From assembly GCF_018129405.1 (NCBI RefSeq), contig NZ_JAFCLP010000031.1, forward strand, positions 1 through 63,736: a stretch of 63,736 nt of DNA. The letters are read 5' to 3'. The notes beneath the pieces were generated by a model, which saw only the letters and a list, made by a program, of their open reading frames with translations, made no database searches and was not told the DNA's origin. The stretch is from Bradyrhizobium iriomotense. Lineage in GTDB: Bacteria > Pseudomonadota > Alphaproteobacteria > Rhizobiales > Xanthobacteraceae. This document shows, in pieces, positions 26,368-35,951 of this stretch (positions are counted from its first letter, which is position 1; every line of letters begins with the position of its first letter). Both the position numbers and the translations under genes were made by a program.

Positions 26368-27678
26368 CTAGCGCTCGCGCCAGGCGCGCATCAGCTGATC
26401 GGAGAACGGCTTGACGAGGTACGACATCACGGTGCGCTGACCGGTCTGAATGAAGGCTTCGACCGGCATGCCGGCGATCAGCTTGAGGTCGCCCAGGCGT
26501 GCGAGCTCGGCCTCGGGAACGGCGATGCGGGCCACATAGAAGCTCGCCGTGCTCTTCTGGTCGACTGCGACGTCAGCGGACACGTGGCTCACCTCGCCGT
26601 TGAGTTGGGGCGTGGTGCGCTGGTTGAAGGCCGAAAAGCGCAGCAGCACCGGCTGGCCGACCGACAGACGATCGATCTCATGCGGGGGAATCCGCACCTC
26701 GACGACGAGCGCATCGTGGGCGGGGACGATGAGCATGATCTGCTCGCCGGGGCTGATGACTCCGCCGATGGTGTGCAGCGCCAGCTGGTGCACGGTGCCG
26801 TCCTGCGGCGCGCGAATATCGATGCGCTTGAGCTGATCCTCGGCGGCGACCCGTTTCTCGACCAATTCCGAGGTCTTGGCGCGAATCTCGGCGAGATCCT
26901 TTCCGACCTCGGTGCGCAGATCCTGATCGATCTGCATGATTTGCAGCGTGGTCTCGGTGATCCGGCCTCTGGCTTCGGCAATGGCGGCGACCAAAGCGCC
27001 GCGTTCGCCATGCAGGCGCACCGCGTCGCGCTCGAGCGTCGTCAGGCGCGTGATCTGGACCAGATTCTTTCGCCACAGATCGCGCACGCCCAGAAGCTCC
27101 TGGTCGATGAAGGTGGTTTCGCGGTCTTTCGCCTGGATCTGCTCGTCGAGCCCGCGGATCTGCTCCTGAAGCTGGCCGATGCGCTCGTCGAGCTGCGCCT
27201 TCTTGCCGGCGCGGGCGGCGCGGCGCAGCTCGAACAGCTTGCGCTCGCCGGCGATCAAGCGAGCGACGTCCGGATCGGCGGTACGCCCGACGAGGTCCGC
27301 GGGAAAGCCGAGCCAATCCTGACCGTCGCGCTCCGCCTCGAGTCGCGCCCGGCGCGCCGCCTGTTCGTCGAGACTCTTGACGACGATCAGGAGATTGGCC
27401 CGCGTCACCGTCTCGTCGAGGCGCACGACCACGTCGCCGGCCTTCACCCGGGCCCCCTCACGGACGTTGAGTTCACCGACCACGCCGCCGGTCGGGTGCT
27501 GCACCTTCTTGGTGTAGCTGTCCACCACCAGCGTGCCGGAGCCAATGACCGCGCCGGCCAATTCCGTGGTCGCTGCCCAGCCGCCAACGCCGCCGGCGAG
27601 AAGGATGACCCCCACGAGGCCAGCGCGCAGGTGCCGGCGGATCGAGCGCGGAACCACGTTCATCGGCTCGCGGTTCAT
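26368..27678 (-). CDS. HlyD-type membrane fusion protein (T1SS)
   Basis: A 436-residue type I secretion adaptor. One membrane helix (~17-38), a lipoyl/barrel half (GSGTLVVDSYTKKVQHPTGG, ~48-67), a long coiled coil (~95-275) and the second lipoyl half plus beta-barrel (IDIRAPQDGTVHQL ~ 287). The PrtE/HlyD-type ending VEAFIQTGQRTVMSYLVKPF is intact. ATG 27678 overlaps the ABC gene stop by 4 bases (the frame is open further upstream but inside that gene). It would bridge the ABC exporter to an outer membrane TolC-like channel, which is not encoded here. Confidence 0.93.
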   Translation of the reverse strand: MNREPMNVVPRSIRRHLRAGLVGVILLAGGVGGWAATTELAGAVIGSGTLVVDSYTKKVQHPTGGVVGELNVREGARVKAGDVVVRLDETVTRANLLIVVKSLDEQAARRARLEAERDGQDWLGFPADLVGRTADPDVARLIAGERKLFELRRAARAGKKAQLDERIGQLQEQIRGLDEQIQAKDRETTFIDQELLGVRDLWRKNLVQITRLTTLERDAVRLHGERGALVAAIAEARGRITETTLQIMQIDQDLRTEVGKDLAEIRAKTSELVEKRVAAEDQLKRIDIRAPQDGTVHQLALHTIGGVISPGEQIMLIVPAHDALVVEVRIPPHEIDRLSVGQPVLLRFSAFNQRTTPQLNGEVSHVSADVAVDQKSTASFYVARIAVPEAELARLGDLKLIAGMPVEAFIQTGQRTVMSYLVKPFSDQLMRAWRER

Positions 27679-29618
27679 GGACCAGCTCCCTCGGTCACGA
27701 CCTTGAGCGGCACCGGCCCGGTTCGCGGCTGCACCATCTTGGCCAGAAGCGCGTCCTTGGGTCCGAACGCCTGCACGCGCCCCTCGGCCATCACGATCAA
27801 TTGGTCTAGGGCAGCGAGCGCGCTGGTGCGATGCGCGACGACGATGGCAATGCCGCCCCGCGCGCGCACGCCGTGAATGGCTTGCGTCAGAGCCTGGTCG
27901 CCTTCGGCGTCGAGATTGGAGTTGGGCTCGTCCAGCACCACCAGGAAGGGATCGCGGTAGAGCGCACGGGCGAGCGCGATGCGCTGCCGCTGCCCGGCAG
28001 AGAGTGCCGCGCCGCCTTCGCCGATCGGGGTGTCGTAGCCCTTTGGCAATCGCAGCACCATCTCGTGCACGCCAGCCGCCCGCGCGGCGGCGATCATCGC
28101 CTCCGCGTCGGGGGCCGGTTCGAAGCGGTTGATGTTCTGCGCCACCGTGCCGGCGAACAGCTCGACGTCCTGCGGCAGATAGCCGATGTGGCGGCCGAGC
28201 GCCTCGGAGCTCCATTGGTCGAGCGCGGCGCCGTCCAGCCGCACCTTGCCGCGCGCCGACGCCCACACGCCGACGATGGCGCGCACCAGCGACGACTTGC
28301 CCGATGCGCTCGGACCGACGATGCCAAGCCCCTGTCCCGGGGTCAGCGCGAAGGAGGCTTCCTGGACCACGACGGTCTGTTCGCCCGGCGGCACAACGGC
28401 AATTGCCTCGACGGCGAGGGCTTTGCACGGTGGCGGCAACGGCGTCTTCTCCTCCTCGGCCGGGAGTTGCGCCCAGTACTGTTGCAGGCGTTTCCAGCTC
28501 TGCCGGGCCGCAGTCATGCTCTTCCAATGGGCGATGGCGAGCTCGACCGGCGCAAGCGCGCGCGAGGCGAGGATCGAGCCGGCAATGATGATTCCGGCGG
28601 TCGCCTCCTGCATGATGACGAGATAGCCGCCGACGCCGAGCACCGCCGATTGCAGCACCATGCGGAGCACCTTGGAAACGGAGCCGAAGCCGCCGGTGAT
28701 ATCGGCGGCACTGCGCTGGGTGGCCATGTAGCTGTCGTTGGCCTCCGCCCAGCGCGCGGCAAGGCGCCCGCGCATGCCCATGGCCTGCAAGACCTCGGCG
28801 TTGCGGCGGCTGGCCTCGGCGAGCGCATTGCGCTGCGCGATCTGGCCGGCGACTTCCTTCATGCGCGCATGCGTCAGCCGGTTGGTCAGAAGGGTCAGGG
28901 ATACGAGCAACAGCGATCCGATCGACGCCGTGAGTCCGATCAGCGGATGAAACAGGAAGCAGATCGTGAGATAGAACGGAATCCACGGCAGGTCGAACAG
29001 CGCGGTGGGGCCGAGCCCGGAGAGATAGCTGCGCACCTGGTCGAGGTCGCGCACCGGCTGCAGCCCGTCGCCGCTTGCGCGCGCACGCAGCGGCCAGCGC
29101 GCGACGATGTCATAGGCGCGCACTGAGAATGCGCGGTCGAGCCACTCGCCGATGCGGACGAGGATGCGCCCGCGCAGAATGTCGAGGAATGCCTGGAACA
29201 CGTAGAGGGCGCCGACCAGCGCGGCGAGGCCGATCAGCGTCGGCACGCTGCGGCTCGGCACCACGCGGTCGTAGACCTCCAGCATGAAGAACGAGCCGGT
29301 CAGGTAAAGCACGTTCAACATGGCGGTGATCAGGCCGAGCCCGACCAGCACGCCGCGGCAGGCCTCAAGCGGCGAGGCAAGGTCGCGTACGGGCGGTGAC
29401 CCGTCGCGATCGCCACCGGGCGCAACGCGCGCTCGCCGGCGTCGCGCCAGGCCGAAGCGAACGAGAATGATCGCCGCCACAATGAACGGCGCCACGCCGA
29501 AGGCAAGCTCCAGCGTGCTGGCGCCGCGCAACCTGTCCGGACTTCCGAACGCTTGGCCCAGCCAAGCTTGCGCGCCGCTCGCTACTTGAGACCCGTATTC
29601 GAACACAATGTCCAACAC
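27675..29618 (-). CDS. Type I secretion ABC permease/ATPase
   Basis: A 647-residue PrtD/LapB-like exporter. It has a ~100-residue N-terminal stretch with a membrane segment, an ABC transmembrane domain (~105-380) and a nucleotide-binding domain: Walker A GPSASGKSS (~435), signature LSAGQRQRIALARAL (~538) and Walker B FLVVLDEPNSNLD (~556). No C39 peptidase domain is seen, so no leader peptidase step is expected. Translationally coupled to the HlyD gene. The next gene upstream on the same strand is the large DUF5801-type protein, its likely substrate. Confidence 0.93.
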   Translation of the reverse strand: MLDIVFEYGSQVASGAQAWLGQAFGSPDRLRGASTLELAFGVAPFIVAAIILVRFGLARRRRARVAPGGDRDGSPPVRDLASPLEACRGVLVGLGLITAMLNVLYLTGSFFMLEVYDRVVPSRSVPTLIGLAALVGALYVFQAFLDILRGRILVRIGEWLDRAFSVRAYDIVARWPLRARASGDGLQPVRDLDQVRSYLSGLGPTALFDLPWIPFYLTICFLFHPLIGLTASIGSLLLVSLTLLTNRLTHARMKEVAGQIAQRNALAEASRRNAEVLQAMGMRGRLAARWAEANDSYMATQRSAADITGGFGSVSKVLRMVLQSAVLGVGGYLVIMQEATAGIIIAGSILASRALAPVELAIAHWKSMTAARQSWKRLQQYWAQLPAEEEKTPLPPPCKALAVEAIAVVPPGEQTVVVQEASFALTPGQGLGIVGPSASGKSSLVRAIVGVWASARGKVRLDGAALDQWSSEALGRHIGYLPQDVELFAGTVAQNINRFEPAPDAEAMIAAARAAGVHEMVLRLPKGYDTPIGEGGAALSAGQRQRIALARALYRDPFLVVLDEPNSNLDAEGDQALTQAIHGVRARGGIAIVVAHRTSALAALDQLIVMAEGRVQAFGPKDALLAKMVQPRTGPVPLKVVTEGAGP

Positions 29619-29756
29619 GCGTATCGATTCCGATAGGCTTTCGACTTTGGTTCGGCGGCGCTGCTCCTTCGCTAAGGATGCGCCGCCGGATGATTCGCTG
29701 CTTGGCCCGTCCGGCGGCCGGCGCTCACCGCCGGTCTCCCGACGCGCCGTCGCCGG

Positions 29757-32700
29757 CTACGCACTGAGCACGCCGACGTGCAGAGCCAGATGCTGCGTCG
29801 ACGTCGTATCGCCGTCGGCGTCGACAATCTGGAACGAGAAGTCGAGGTCGGCGTCGATTGTCCCAGTGGTCTTCTGCACGAAGCCGATGTCCACGATCTT
29901 CAAGACATCGTTATCGGTCGGATCCCAGGCCGTCAGGCTGCCGGTAGCATTGCTGCCGCCATTGGTCCCGGTCGCCCCGTTCAGGTTGATGGCGGTACCG
30001 GTCAAGCCGTTGGCGCTCTGCATGATCTGGATGCCCTGGATCTGGTAGGTCTCGCCAGCGACCGTGTAGTCGTTCTGTTCGATGATGAGCAGGGCATCAT
30101 TGTTGTCGAGCGTGAACTCGGTGTTGTAGGGCGCCGGAATATTGGCGTTACCCTTGATGAGGTCCGAGTTCTCCACGTTGATGGCTCGGGTGATCTCATT
30201 GCCGCCGGCGTCCTTCAAATCGAGGATCACGACGAGGTCCTCGGAGGAGCCGATGCCGTCGAACTTGACGACGATGCCGCTGGCGGTCGCTGTCGGATCG
30301 ACGTTCTCGGTGCCACCACCCGGGGCGCCCGGGTTGACATCGCCGAGGATGTTCTCTTGGAAGAACCGCAGCGTCAGCAGCTCACCTTTTTGTATCGTAT
30401 CTCCAGCGACGCCATTCGTCGCCTGGGTTGCACTAACCCAGTCCTCGTTGACGTTGGTGACCATATCATGGGCACCCTGCGTGAACGAGACATCGGTAGG
30501 CGGTCCAGTCGGAGCTCCATCGCCGGTTGAGTTGAACCCGAACCCGATCTGCTGGGTGATCGAGTTCCCGGTGAACTGAACAAAGAACGGATTTGGGTCG
30601 CCGTTCGGCGTCAGTTGTTCTGCGACGATCAGCGGGTGTCCCGTGTTGCCGGTGGGCTGCTTGGCAATCAGCCCGGCGGTGTGCAGCACGTCGAAGCTGA
30701 ACCCGTCAATCACGTCGGTCAGGGTGAACGTGTAGGTGTCGGCAACCTTGTCAAAGACAAGAGTGCCGCCCGCCGTAGCGTCCTGCACGCCAGCCGTGAT
30801 CGGGTCGCTGTCGTAATGGAACGAGAAGTTGAAGGTTGCGGATGTATCGGTCTCGGCCGTGAGGGTTGTGACCGCTTGGGTGATGCCAGGGTTCTGCGCG
30901 TTATCGACCGTGCCAGTGAGCCCGATCTGGATGCCCGCCACGCCACTGTTGGCATCGACAAAGTCGGAGTGTGTGGCGTTGTAGAACGTGGCGGGATGGC
31001 TGTCATGACCGATATCGTACCCGAACTTCCCGCTGGCCGTCGCGTTTAGCGCGTTGGCCAGAACCTCAGGGGTTTGGATGCCCGCAGTATTGGGATCAGC
31101 GTCGAACGGAGCCGTGATCGTCGGCCCGTCGTCCTTGAACACGAGCAGCGGAGTGAGATCGAGCGGCGCCGAAGCCGGGTCGTTATCCTTGTCGGTGGCG
31201 CTCGCCGTCAGCACCACAAGGCCGGAGCCGGTGAGGCCTCTCGATTCATCGGGATCGGCCGGGTTGGTGTGCACAACCGCGCGTTGCTGATCGAGCGTCA
31301 CATTGCCACTGGCGTCGACGCTCACCACAAACACCGTCAAACCGGTTGTCGCCGTCGTGCCGACAACCTGGCCGTTGACGAGCGACAATACCACCGACTC
31401 GCCGGTCACGGTGTCGGTCAGACCCGAAGCCCCGCCTGCGGTCGACAGCGCATAGCTGACTCCCGCGCTGCCTGGCCCGTCGGCTCCGAAGTTCGTCGTG
31501 AACTGCGCCGCAAATAACTTGGTATCGTTTGTTGCCAGCGTGGTCTCGTCGACCGTCAGGGTCGGCGCCCCGGTTGCCGTCGCCGTGATCGAAGGCCCGT
31601 CATCGTCGAACTGGAGTTGCGTGCCGGCAAACTCGCTCGCGCCCGTGGAGCTCAAGATCGTAAATCCGCCGATGTCGAGGGTGATGTTCGAACCCGGCCC
31701 CTTCGTCGGTTGGACGTTTTCGATCAGCACCCGGGTGTGAGCGCTGGTGGTGTATTCAACAACATCTCCGTTCTTGATGCCCGAGACGACCGCCGTATTA
31801 CCGGTGAGGTCTGCAGCGACAATAACGCCATTGACCTTGACCTGGGTGATGTCGACCGCATCGTCATCAGCAAATCCCTCGACAAAGCCTGTCCCTGTCT
31901 CGGCTACACCGTCGTGATCATTGAACGCGGAAATCCTGACTGTGACCAAGCTACCGGTCGGGTTCACCTGAGCGACCGTGAACGAGGCCGAGGTGACGCC
32001 TTGGGTATAGCCGCTAAACTGGATGTTGCCCTCATGGTCGGCCTCCGTTGAATCGAGACCTTGGGGCAGGTGTGGATCGGGGTTTGGGGCTACCGTGAAA
32101 TCTTCGGCCGGATTGTTTACGAAAGTGAAACTTAAGCCATTGCCCGGCGCGAGATGCTGGCCGTTCACTCCAATAGTCGCGTGGGGGCCGGCCTGGCTGC
32201 TGCTGACCGTGTCGCCTGAATGGTCATTGTCCTCTGTGTTCGGGTCGGGGGCACGCCCGGTCACCACGATGCCGCTGGTGCTGACGCCCCCCGGGTTGTT
32301 GCCGAACATCATGAACTCGTTGGCGCCTGACGGCGCATTGTCGAAGAAGAAGGTGGTGGACTGGGTCGCCGCGACCTTGAGCTTGTTGTCGAGATTGAGG
32401 GTGAAATCGGGATCGGTACCTGCTAGCTCGTGTTGGAGCGGCTCGAAGAGCGCGATCCAGAACTTGCCGCCAGTGATGAGGGAATTGGTCGTTGTCTCTT
32501 CGAGATAGATGGCAAAAACCAGGTCGCCGTTCAGATTCGCCGCCCCTCCGACGGTGCCCTCGCGACCGAGGACGACATTGTCGTTGTTGGGGTCGGCGTA
32601 GAGGAAGATCTGCCTGCCCTCGAGGGTGAAAAGCCCGCTGGCGTCCCCGTCGAGCGCACCGTTGGTCGGATCGACGAAGCCGAGGCCATTGACGGTAAAA

Positions 32701-32897
32701 CCAGTGTCAGGCGTGACGGTGACATCATTGTCGTCCCCTCCGCCTGCGACTTGAATTGCGTTCGAAAGGTTGACTCCCGCGCCGGTGAACGCGGCCGTGA
32801 CATTCGACGGCACGCTGGCTAGCGCGATGTCATCATCCTGCAAGCCGGCCGTTTCGTCGATTTTCGTGCTTCCGATGACATTGATGGTCAGTGCCAT
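29757..32897 (-). CDS. Large DUF5801-type T1SS substrate
   Basis: A 1046-residue, acidic, Gly/Asp/Thr-rich protein with no signal peptide and almost no Cys. It holds at least two DUF5801/repeats-in-toxin type blocks: ~125-215 (KFWIALFEPLQHELAG... AATQSTTFFFDN) and ~440-610 (LTVDETTLATNDT ... LDLTPLLVFKDDGPTIT), followed by beta-rich domains. The C-terminal DLDFSFQIVDADGDTT... LHVGVLSA is like known type I secretion ends. No canonical GGxGxDxxx nonapeptide array is visible. Role: secreted or surface protein, perhaps an adhesin; its gene precedes the ABC/HlyD pair with a 138-bp gap. Its GC content looks lower than its neighbours'. Confidence 0.88.
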   Translation of the reverse strand: MALTINVIGSTKIDETAGLQDDDIALASVPSNVTAAFTGAGVNLSNAIQVAGGGDDNDVTVTPDTGFTVNGLGFVDPTNGALDGDASGLFTLEGRQIFLYADPNNDNVVLGREGTVGGAANLNGDLVFAIYLEETTTNSLITGGKFWIALFEPLQHELAGTDPDFTLNLDNKLKVAATQSTTFFFDNAPSGANEFMMFGNNPGGVSTSGIVVTGRAPDPNTEDNDHSGDTVSSSQAGPHATIGVNGQHLAPGNGLSFTFVNNPAEDFTVAPNPDPHLPQGLDSTEADHEGNIQFSGYTQGVTSASFTVAQVNPTGSLVTVRISAFNDHDGVAETGTGFVEGFADDDAVDITQVKVNGVIVAADLTGNTAVVSGIKNGDVVEYTTSAHTRVLIENVQPTKGPGSNITLDIGGFTILSSTGASEFAGTQLQFDDDGPSITATATGAPTLTVDETTLATNDTKLFAAQFTTNFGADGPGSAGVSYALSTAGGASGLTDTVTGESVVLSLVNGQVVGTTATTGLTVFVVSVDASGNVTLDQQRAVVHTNPADPDESRGLTGSGLVVLTASATDKDNDPASAPLDLTPLLVFKDDGPTITAPFDADPNTAGIQTPEVLANALNATASGKFGYDIGHDSHPATFYNATHSDFVDANSGVAGIQIGLTGTVDNAQNPGITQAVTTLTAETDTSATFNFSFHYDSDPITAGVQDATAGGTLVFDKVADTYTFTLTDVIDGFSFDVLHTAGLIAKQPTGNTGHPLIVAEQLTPNGDPNPFFVQFTGNSITQQIGFGFNSTGDGAPTGPPTDVSFTQGAHDMVTNVNEDWVSATQATNGVAGDTIQKGELLTLRFFQENILGDVNPGAPGGGTENVDPTATASGIVVKFDGIGSSEDLVVILDLKDAGGNEITRAINVENSDLIKGNANIPAPYNTEFTLDNNDALLIIEQNDYTVAGETYQIQGIQIMQSANGLTGTAINLNGATGTNGGSNATGSLTAWDPTDNDVLKIVDIGFVQKTTGTIDADLDFSFQIVDADGDTTSTQHLALHVGVLSA

Positions 32898-33437
32898 TGT
32901 CGTCTCCTATCAGTTCCGAATTGGATGCTGAGAGCCAAAAGATCCCCATTTGGGGGGCCGCCCGATCGCACCCTGACCTGCGATCGGTGCCGAAAAATCC
33001 TGCGTGATCGAAATTCCATGCGCCCGCTCTCCGGCAAGTTGTCGCGCTCGCCGTGAGGGTCGTCAGTTTCTGGCAGTCCATGAAAAGGGGGCGTAACGGG
33101 AGCTTGTTTCTACTCCGCGTTCGCCCTTTCTACCCTGCTTGAGGCGCCCGTCGGAGAGAGAGGTACCGGCAAGAAAATGATCAAACGCTTTTGCATGCTA
33201 TGCTCCCTCGATCTGCTGCAAACTGCTGCGGACGACTCGTGGAGAAGCAAACCAAACATTATCGCTGAAATCGCGACGCCTGCACTACGCTGCGGCTGAG
33301 CGTAGTGCTCACCGAAGAAATGCGAGCCAACTTACCAATTGTTCGCTAGTAAATGGGGGCGAAAGTTCCCGGTAAATGGGCGAAGAAGTAGTACTACCTT
33401 CGGAGTGAGACGCACCGCCGCACCATCGGTGCTTGTT
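32898..33437. other. 540-bp gene-free region upstream of the DUF5801-type gene
   Basis: No convincing ORF on either strand. It should carry the promoter of the large secreted protein. At 33282-33308 a perfect 10-bp stem (GCACTACGCT / AGCGTAGTGC, 7-base loop GCGGCTG) occurs without a T run, possibly a regulatory hairpin. The base composition is lower in GC than the core regions. Confidence 0.6.
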
Positions 33438-33713
33438 TCAGGCCTTCGGCTGCTTGAGGAAGCCAAAATAGAAGCAGACCAGGAATAAAATGAAATGGAC
33501 AGCGGAACGGCCACCACTGATCTGCGGACTCTCGACAAACCCTGTTCCCAACAGAGGCACCGATACATCGGCGAGATAGAGATAAAACAAGATGCCCGAT
33601 GATACGAAGAATGCGCCTGCCAGGAATTTGCGAAAGCCCCTGTCTCGCCAAGCGAAATACAGGCTTCCGCCAGCCATGATGACGGCCGCAGCAGCATAGA
33701 GGGCAATGATCAT
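33438..33713 (-). CDS. Small three-helix membrane protein
   Basis: A 91-residue protein starting at ATG 33713 behind GGTGAGGAAAGC (the frame extends to a TTG at 33767, less likely). Three hydrophobic segments (~2-17, ~28-50, ~66-85) and no charged active-site pattern. I do not recognise a family. It is a lone gene between the secretion locus and a LysR/Bug pair. Confidence 0.65.
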   Translation of the reverse strand: MIIALYAAAAVIMAGGSLYFAWRDRGFRKFLAGAFFVSSGILFYLYLADVSVPLLGTGFVESPQISGGRSAVHFILFLVCFYFGFLKQPKA

Positions 33714-33971
33714 GCTTTCCTCACCGAAGCTGGCGGTTGCGAACGCAGCGAGCGGTAAGCTGCGCAAGATTTTCCTAGAATAATCGAATGCCGGATATTT
33801 TGATCCATTGTCCTGTCATGCAGCTTCAACCCAACTTCAGCAGCAATGGTCAGTGCTCCGCCATCGGTTGCGTGCCGGTGCTCGCAGCACCTCTCATCGA
33901 AGCGATGCGCGCTTCAGGTCTTCCCGACTGATCGGAATCCGCCACCGGGCGACCTGACCTCGCAGGCGAAG

Positions 33972-34883
33972 TCAGATCGAAGACCTTTGTTTTGCCATCG
34001 CCCGAACCAGGCTCAAGAATTTCTTGAGGACCGGCGACGGATCGTCTCGCCGCCAGGCCAGGCCGAGAAAAGCCTTTGCTGAGCCATCTGCAAGAGGGAG
34101 ATAGGTGACCCCTTTCATGCGCACGCTCTGCATCGTTGACGGCACCAGTGCCATGCCCAGTCCAGCCGCCACCAAGCCGAGTGCCGATGTGATCCTGGGG
34201 GCCGGCTGGCCAAGACGAGGTGTAAATCCAGCCCTATGGCAAGCCGCGATCGTCTCGTCGTGCAAACCGGTTCCGGGCGGGCCGATCATGATGAACTGTT
34301 CGTTTGCAAAGCTCTTCAGGGAAACGGCCTTCGATCTGGTTCTCGCTGCGCGATGATGGCTTGGCAAGGCAGCGACCAGAGGCTCCTCTTGAAGGGGCGC
34401 GACGATGACCCCGTCTGCATGGATCTGAGGCGCGCGCACGAAGGCAACGTCCATCTGGTCGCTGTTGAATTGCGCAACGATGTCGTTGCTGAGCCCCTCA
34501 TGCAACACCAGCGAAACTAGCGGATTGGCTTCCCTGAAGCAGCGAATCGAATCTGGAACGAACGGATTAAAGGGCGCTGTCGGCGCAATTCCGATGCACA
34601 GCGTGCCCTGTTCTCCGCGTGCTGCACGCCGCGTCGCATCGATCGCGCGATCGAACTGCGCAAGGACCGCCTTGGCTTCCCTTAACAGGGCCTGACCAGC
34701 GACGGTCATTTCGACGCCGCGAGACGTGCGGCGGAAAAGCTGAACGCCTACGTCTCGTTCCATCAGGCTGATTTGCCGGCTGAGAGGCGGCTGCTGCATA
34801 TCGAGGCGCTCCGCCGCGCGGGTGATATGTCCTTCCTCCGCAACCGCAACGAAATATCTGAGGCGACGTAGGTCCAACGCCAT
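33972..34883 (-). CDS. LysR family transcriptional regulator
   Basis: A 303-residue LysR regulator: winged HTH 1-62 (LRRLRYFVAVAEEGHITRAAERLDMQQPPLSRQISLME) and a C-terminal periplasmic-binding-like effector domain (~90-295). Divergent from the Bug/TctC-type gene with 90 bases between, so it probably controls that gene and itself. ATG at 34883. The effector is unknown, possibly a carboxylate or aromatic acid bound by the neighbouring protein. Confidence 0.92.
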   Translation of the reverse strand: MALDLRRLRYFVAVAEEGHITRAAERLDMQQPPLSRQISLMERDVGVQLFRRTSRGVEMTVAGQALLREAKAVLAQFDRAIDATRRAARGEQGTLCIGIAPTAPFNPFVPDSIRCFREANPLVSLVLHEGLSNDIVAQFNSDQMDVAFVRAPQIHADGVIVAPLQEEPLVAALPSHHRAARTRSKAVSLKSFANEQFIMIGPPGTGLHDETIAACHRAGFTPRLGQPAPRITSALGLVAAGLGMALVPSTMQSVRMKGVTYLPLADGSAKAFLGLAWRRDDPSPVLKKFLSLVRAMAKQRSSI

Positions 34884-34973
34884 ACCCTGAAAGTATCAAG
34901 ATCGCTCCGATCATATCATAGCGGAATGGTCGTCCAAACGTTAGTCGTTCCGTCGCAAGTTGGGGAGAGTGAC

Positions 34974-35951
34974 ATGCGGCTGCGGAGGCGCGATCTTGTG
35001 AACGCCGCGTTGGCGACGATAGGGACATCAATTCTGCCGCGGATCGCCTTGGCCGAGGGCTATCCGGCGCGCAGCGTACGGCTTGTCGTCGGATTTCCCG
35101 CCGGGGGGCCGGTCGACATCGCCGCTCGCTTGATCGCCCCATGGCTTTCCGAGAGACTCGGTCAGGAGTTCATCATCGACAACCAGCCGGGGCAGAGTGG
35201 GAACGCGGCGACGAGATCGGTGGTCACCTCAGAACCTGACGGTCACACGCTTCTCATTTGCGGACCGGTAAACACCATCAACACGACCCTTTTCAAAGGT
35301 CTCGATTTCGATTTCGCCCGTGATATCGCGCCCGTTGCGCTCCTGTATCGGGTCCCGCTGGTGATCGAGGTGCATCCCTCCGTTCCAGTCCGGACGGTCA
35401 CGGAATTCATCGCCCACGCCAGGGCCAACCCGGGCAAGCTCAAGATCGGATTTGCGGGGCGGGGTACGCCTCAGCACATCGGCATCGAACTGTTCAAGGC
35501 GATGACCGGCATCGATGTTGCGCTGGTGCCGTATCTCGGTTCGACGCCCGCGCTCGCCGCCCTCTTGGCCGGAAGCATCGACGCAATGTTCGATCCCATG
35601 CCCTCGTCGATCGCCCACATCAGGCGAGGCAAGCTCATCCCGATTGCGGTGACGACTTCGAACAGGTCTCCAGGTCTGCCCGACGTGCCGAGCGCCGCCG
35701 AGACCGTCCCCGGCTACGAGGCCGGCTCGTGGTTCGGCATAGGTGCTCCCAGAATGACGCCGAAAGCCATTGTCGAAAGGCTCAACAGAGAAGTTAACGC
35801 CGCGCTCGAGAACCCCGGTATGAAGACTGGGATTGCAGAGCTCGGGGGAACGAGCATCCCCGGTTCATCAGAACAATTCTCCGAGTTCATCGTCCAAGAG
35901 ACCGAGAAGTACGCCCGCGTGATCCGCTCTGCAGGAATTGAACCAATTTGA
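34974..35951 (+). CDS. Bug/TctC-type solute-binding protein
   Basis: A 325-residue periplasmic binding protein of the tripartite tricarboxylate (TTT) class. Tat-like signal with an RRR cluster (MRLRRRDLVNAALATIGTSILP). Conserved SVRLVVGFPAGGPVDI (~34-49) and VENQPG-like FIIDNQPGQSGNAATRSV. Start at ATG 34974 after GGGGAGAG. No TctA/TctB membrane genes are near, so it is an orphan binding protein, a common state in Bradyrhizobium and betaproteobacteria. It is divergent from a LysR gene. Confidence 0.92.
   Translation: MRLRRRDLVNAALATIGTSILPRIALAEGYPARSVRLVVGFPAGGPVDIAARLIAPWLSERLGQEFIIDNQPGQSGNAATRSVVTSEPDGHTLLICGPVNTINTTLFKGLDFDFARDIAPVALLYRVPLVIEVHPSVPVRTVTEFIAHARANPGKLKIGFAGRGTPQHIGIELFKAMTGIDVALVPYLGSTPALAALLAGSIDAMFDPMPSSIAHIRRGKLIPIAVTTSNRSPGLPDVPSAAETVPGYEAGSWFGIGAPRMTPKAIVERLNREVNAALENPGMKTGIAELGGTSIPGSSEQFSEFIVQETEKYARVIRSAGIEPI

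Noticed and set aside
26368-28986. 872-residue frame as one large HlyD protein
   Set aside because: Its first ~436 codons are an out-of-frame reading of the ABC gene; the adaptor starts at ATG 27678.
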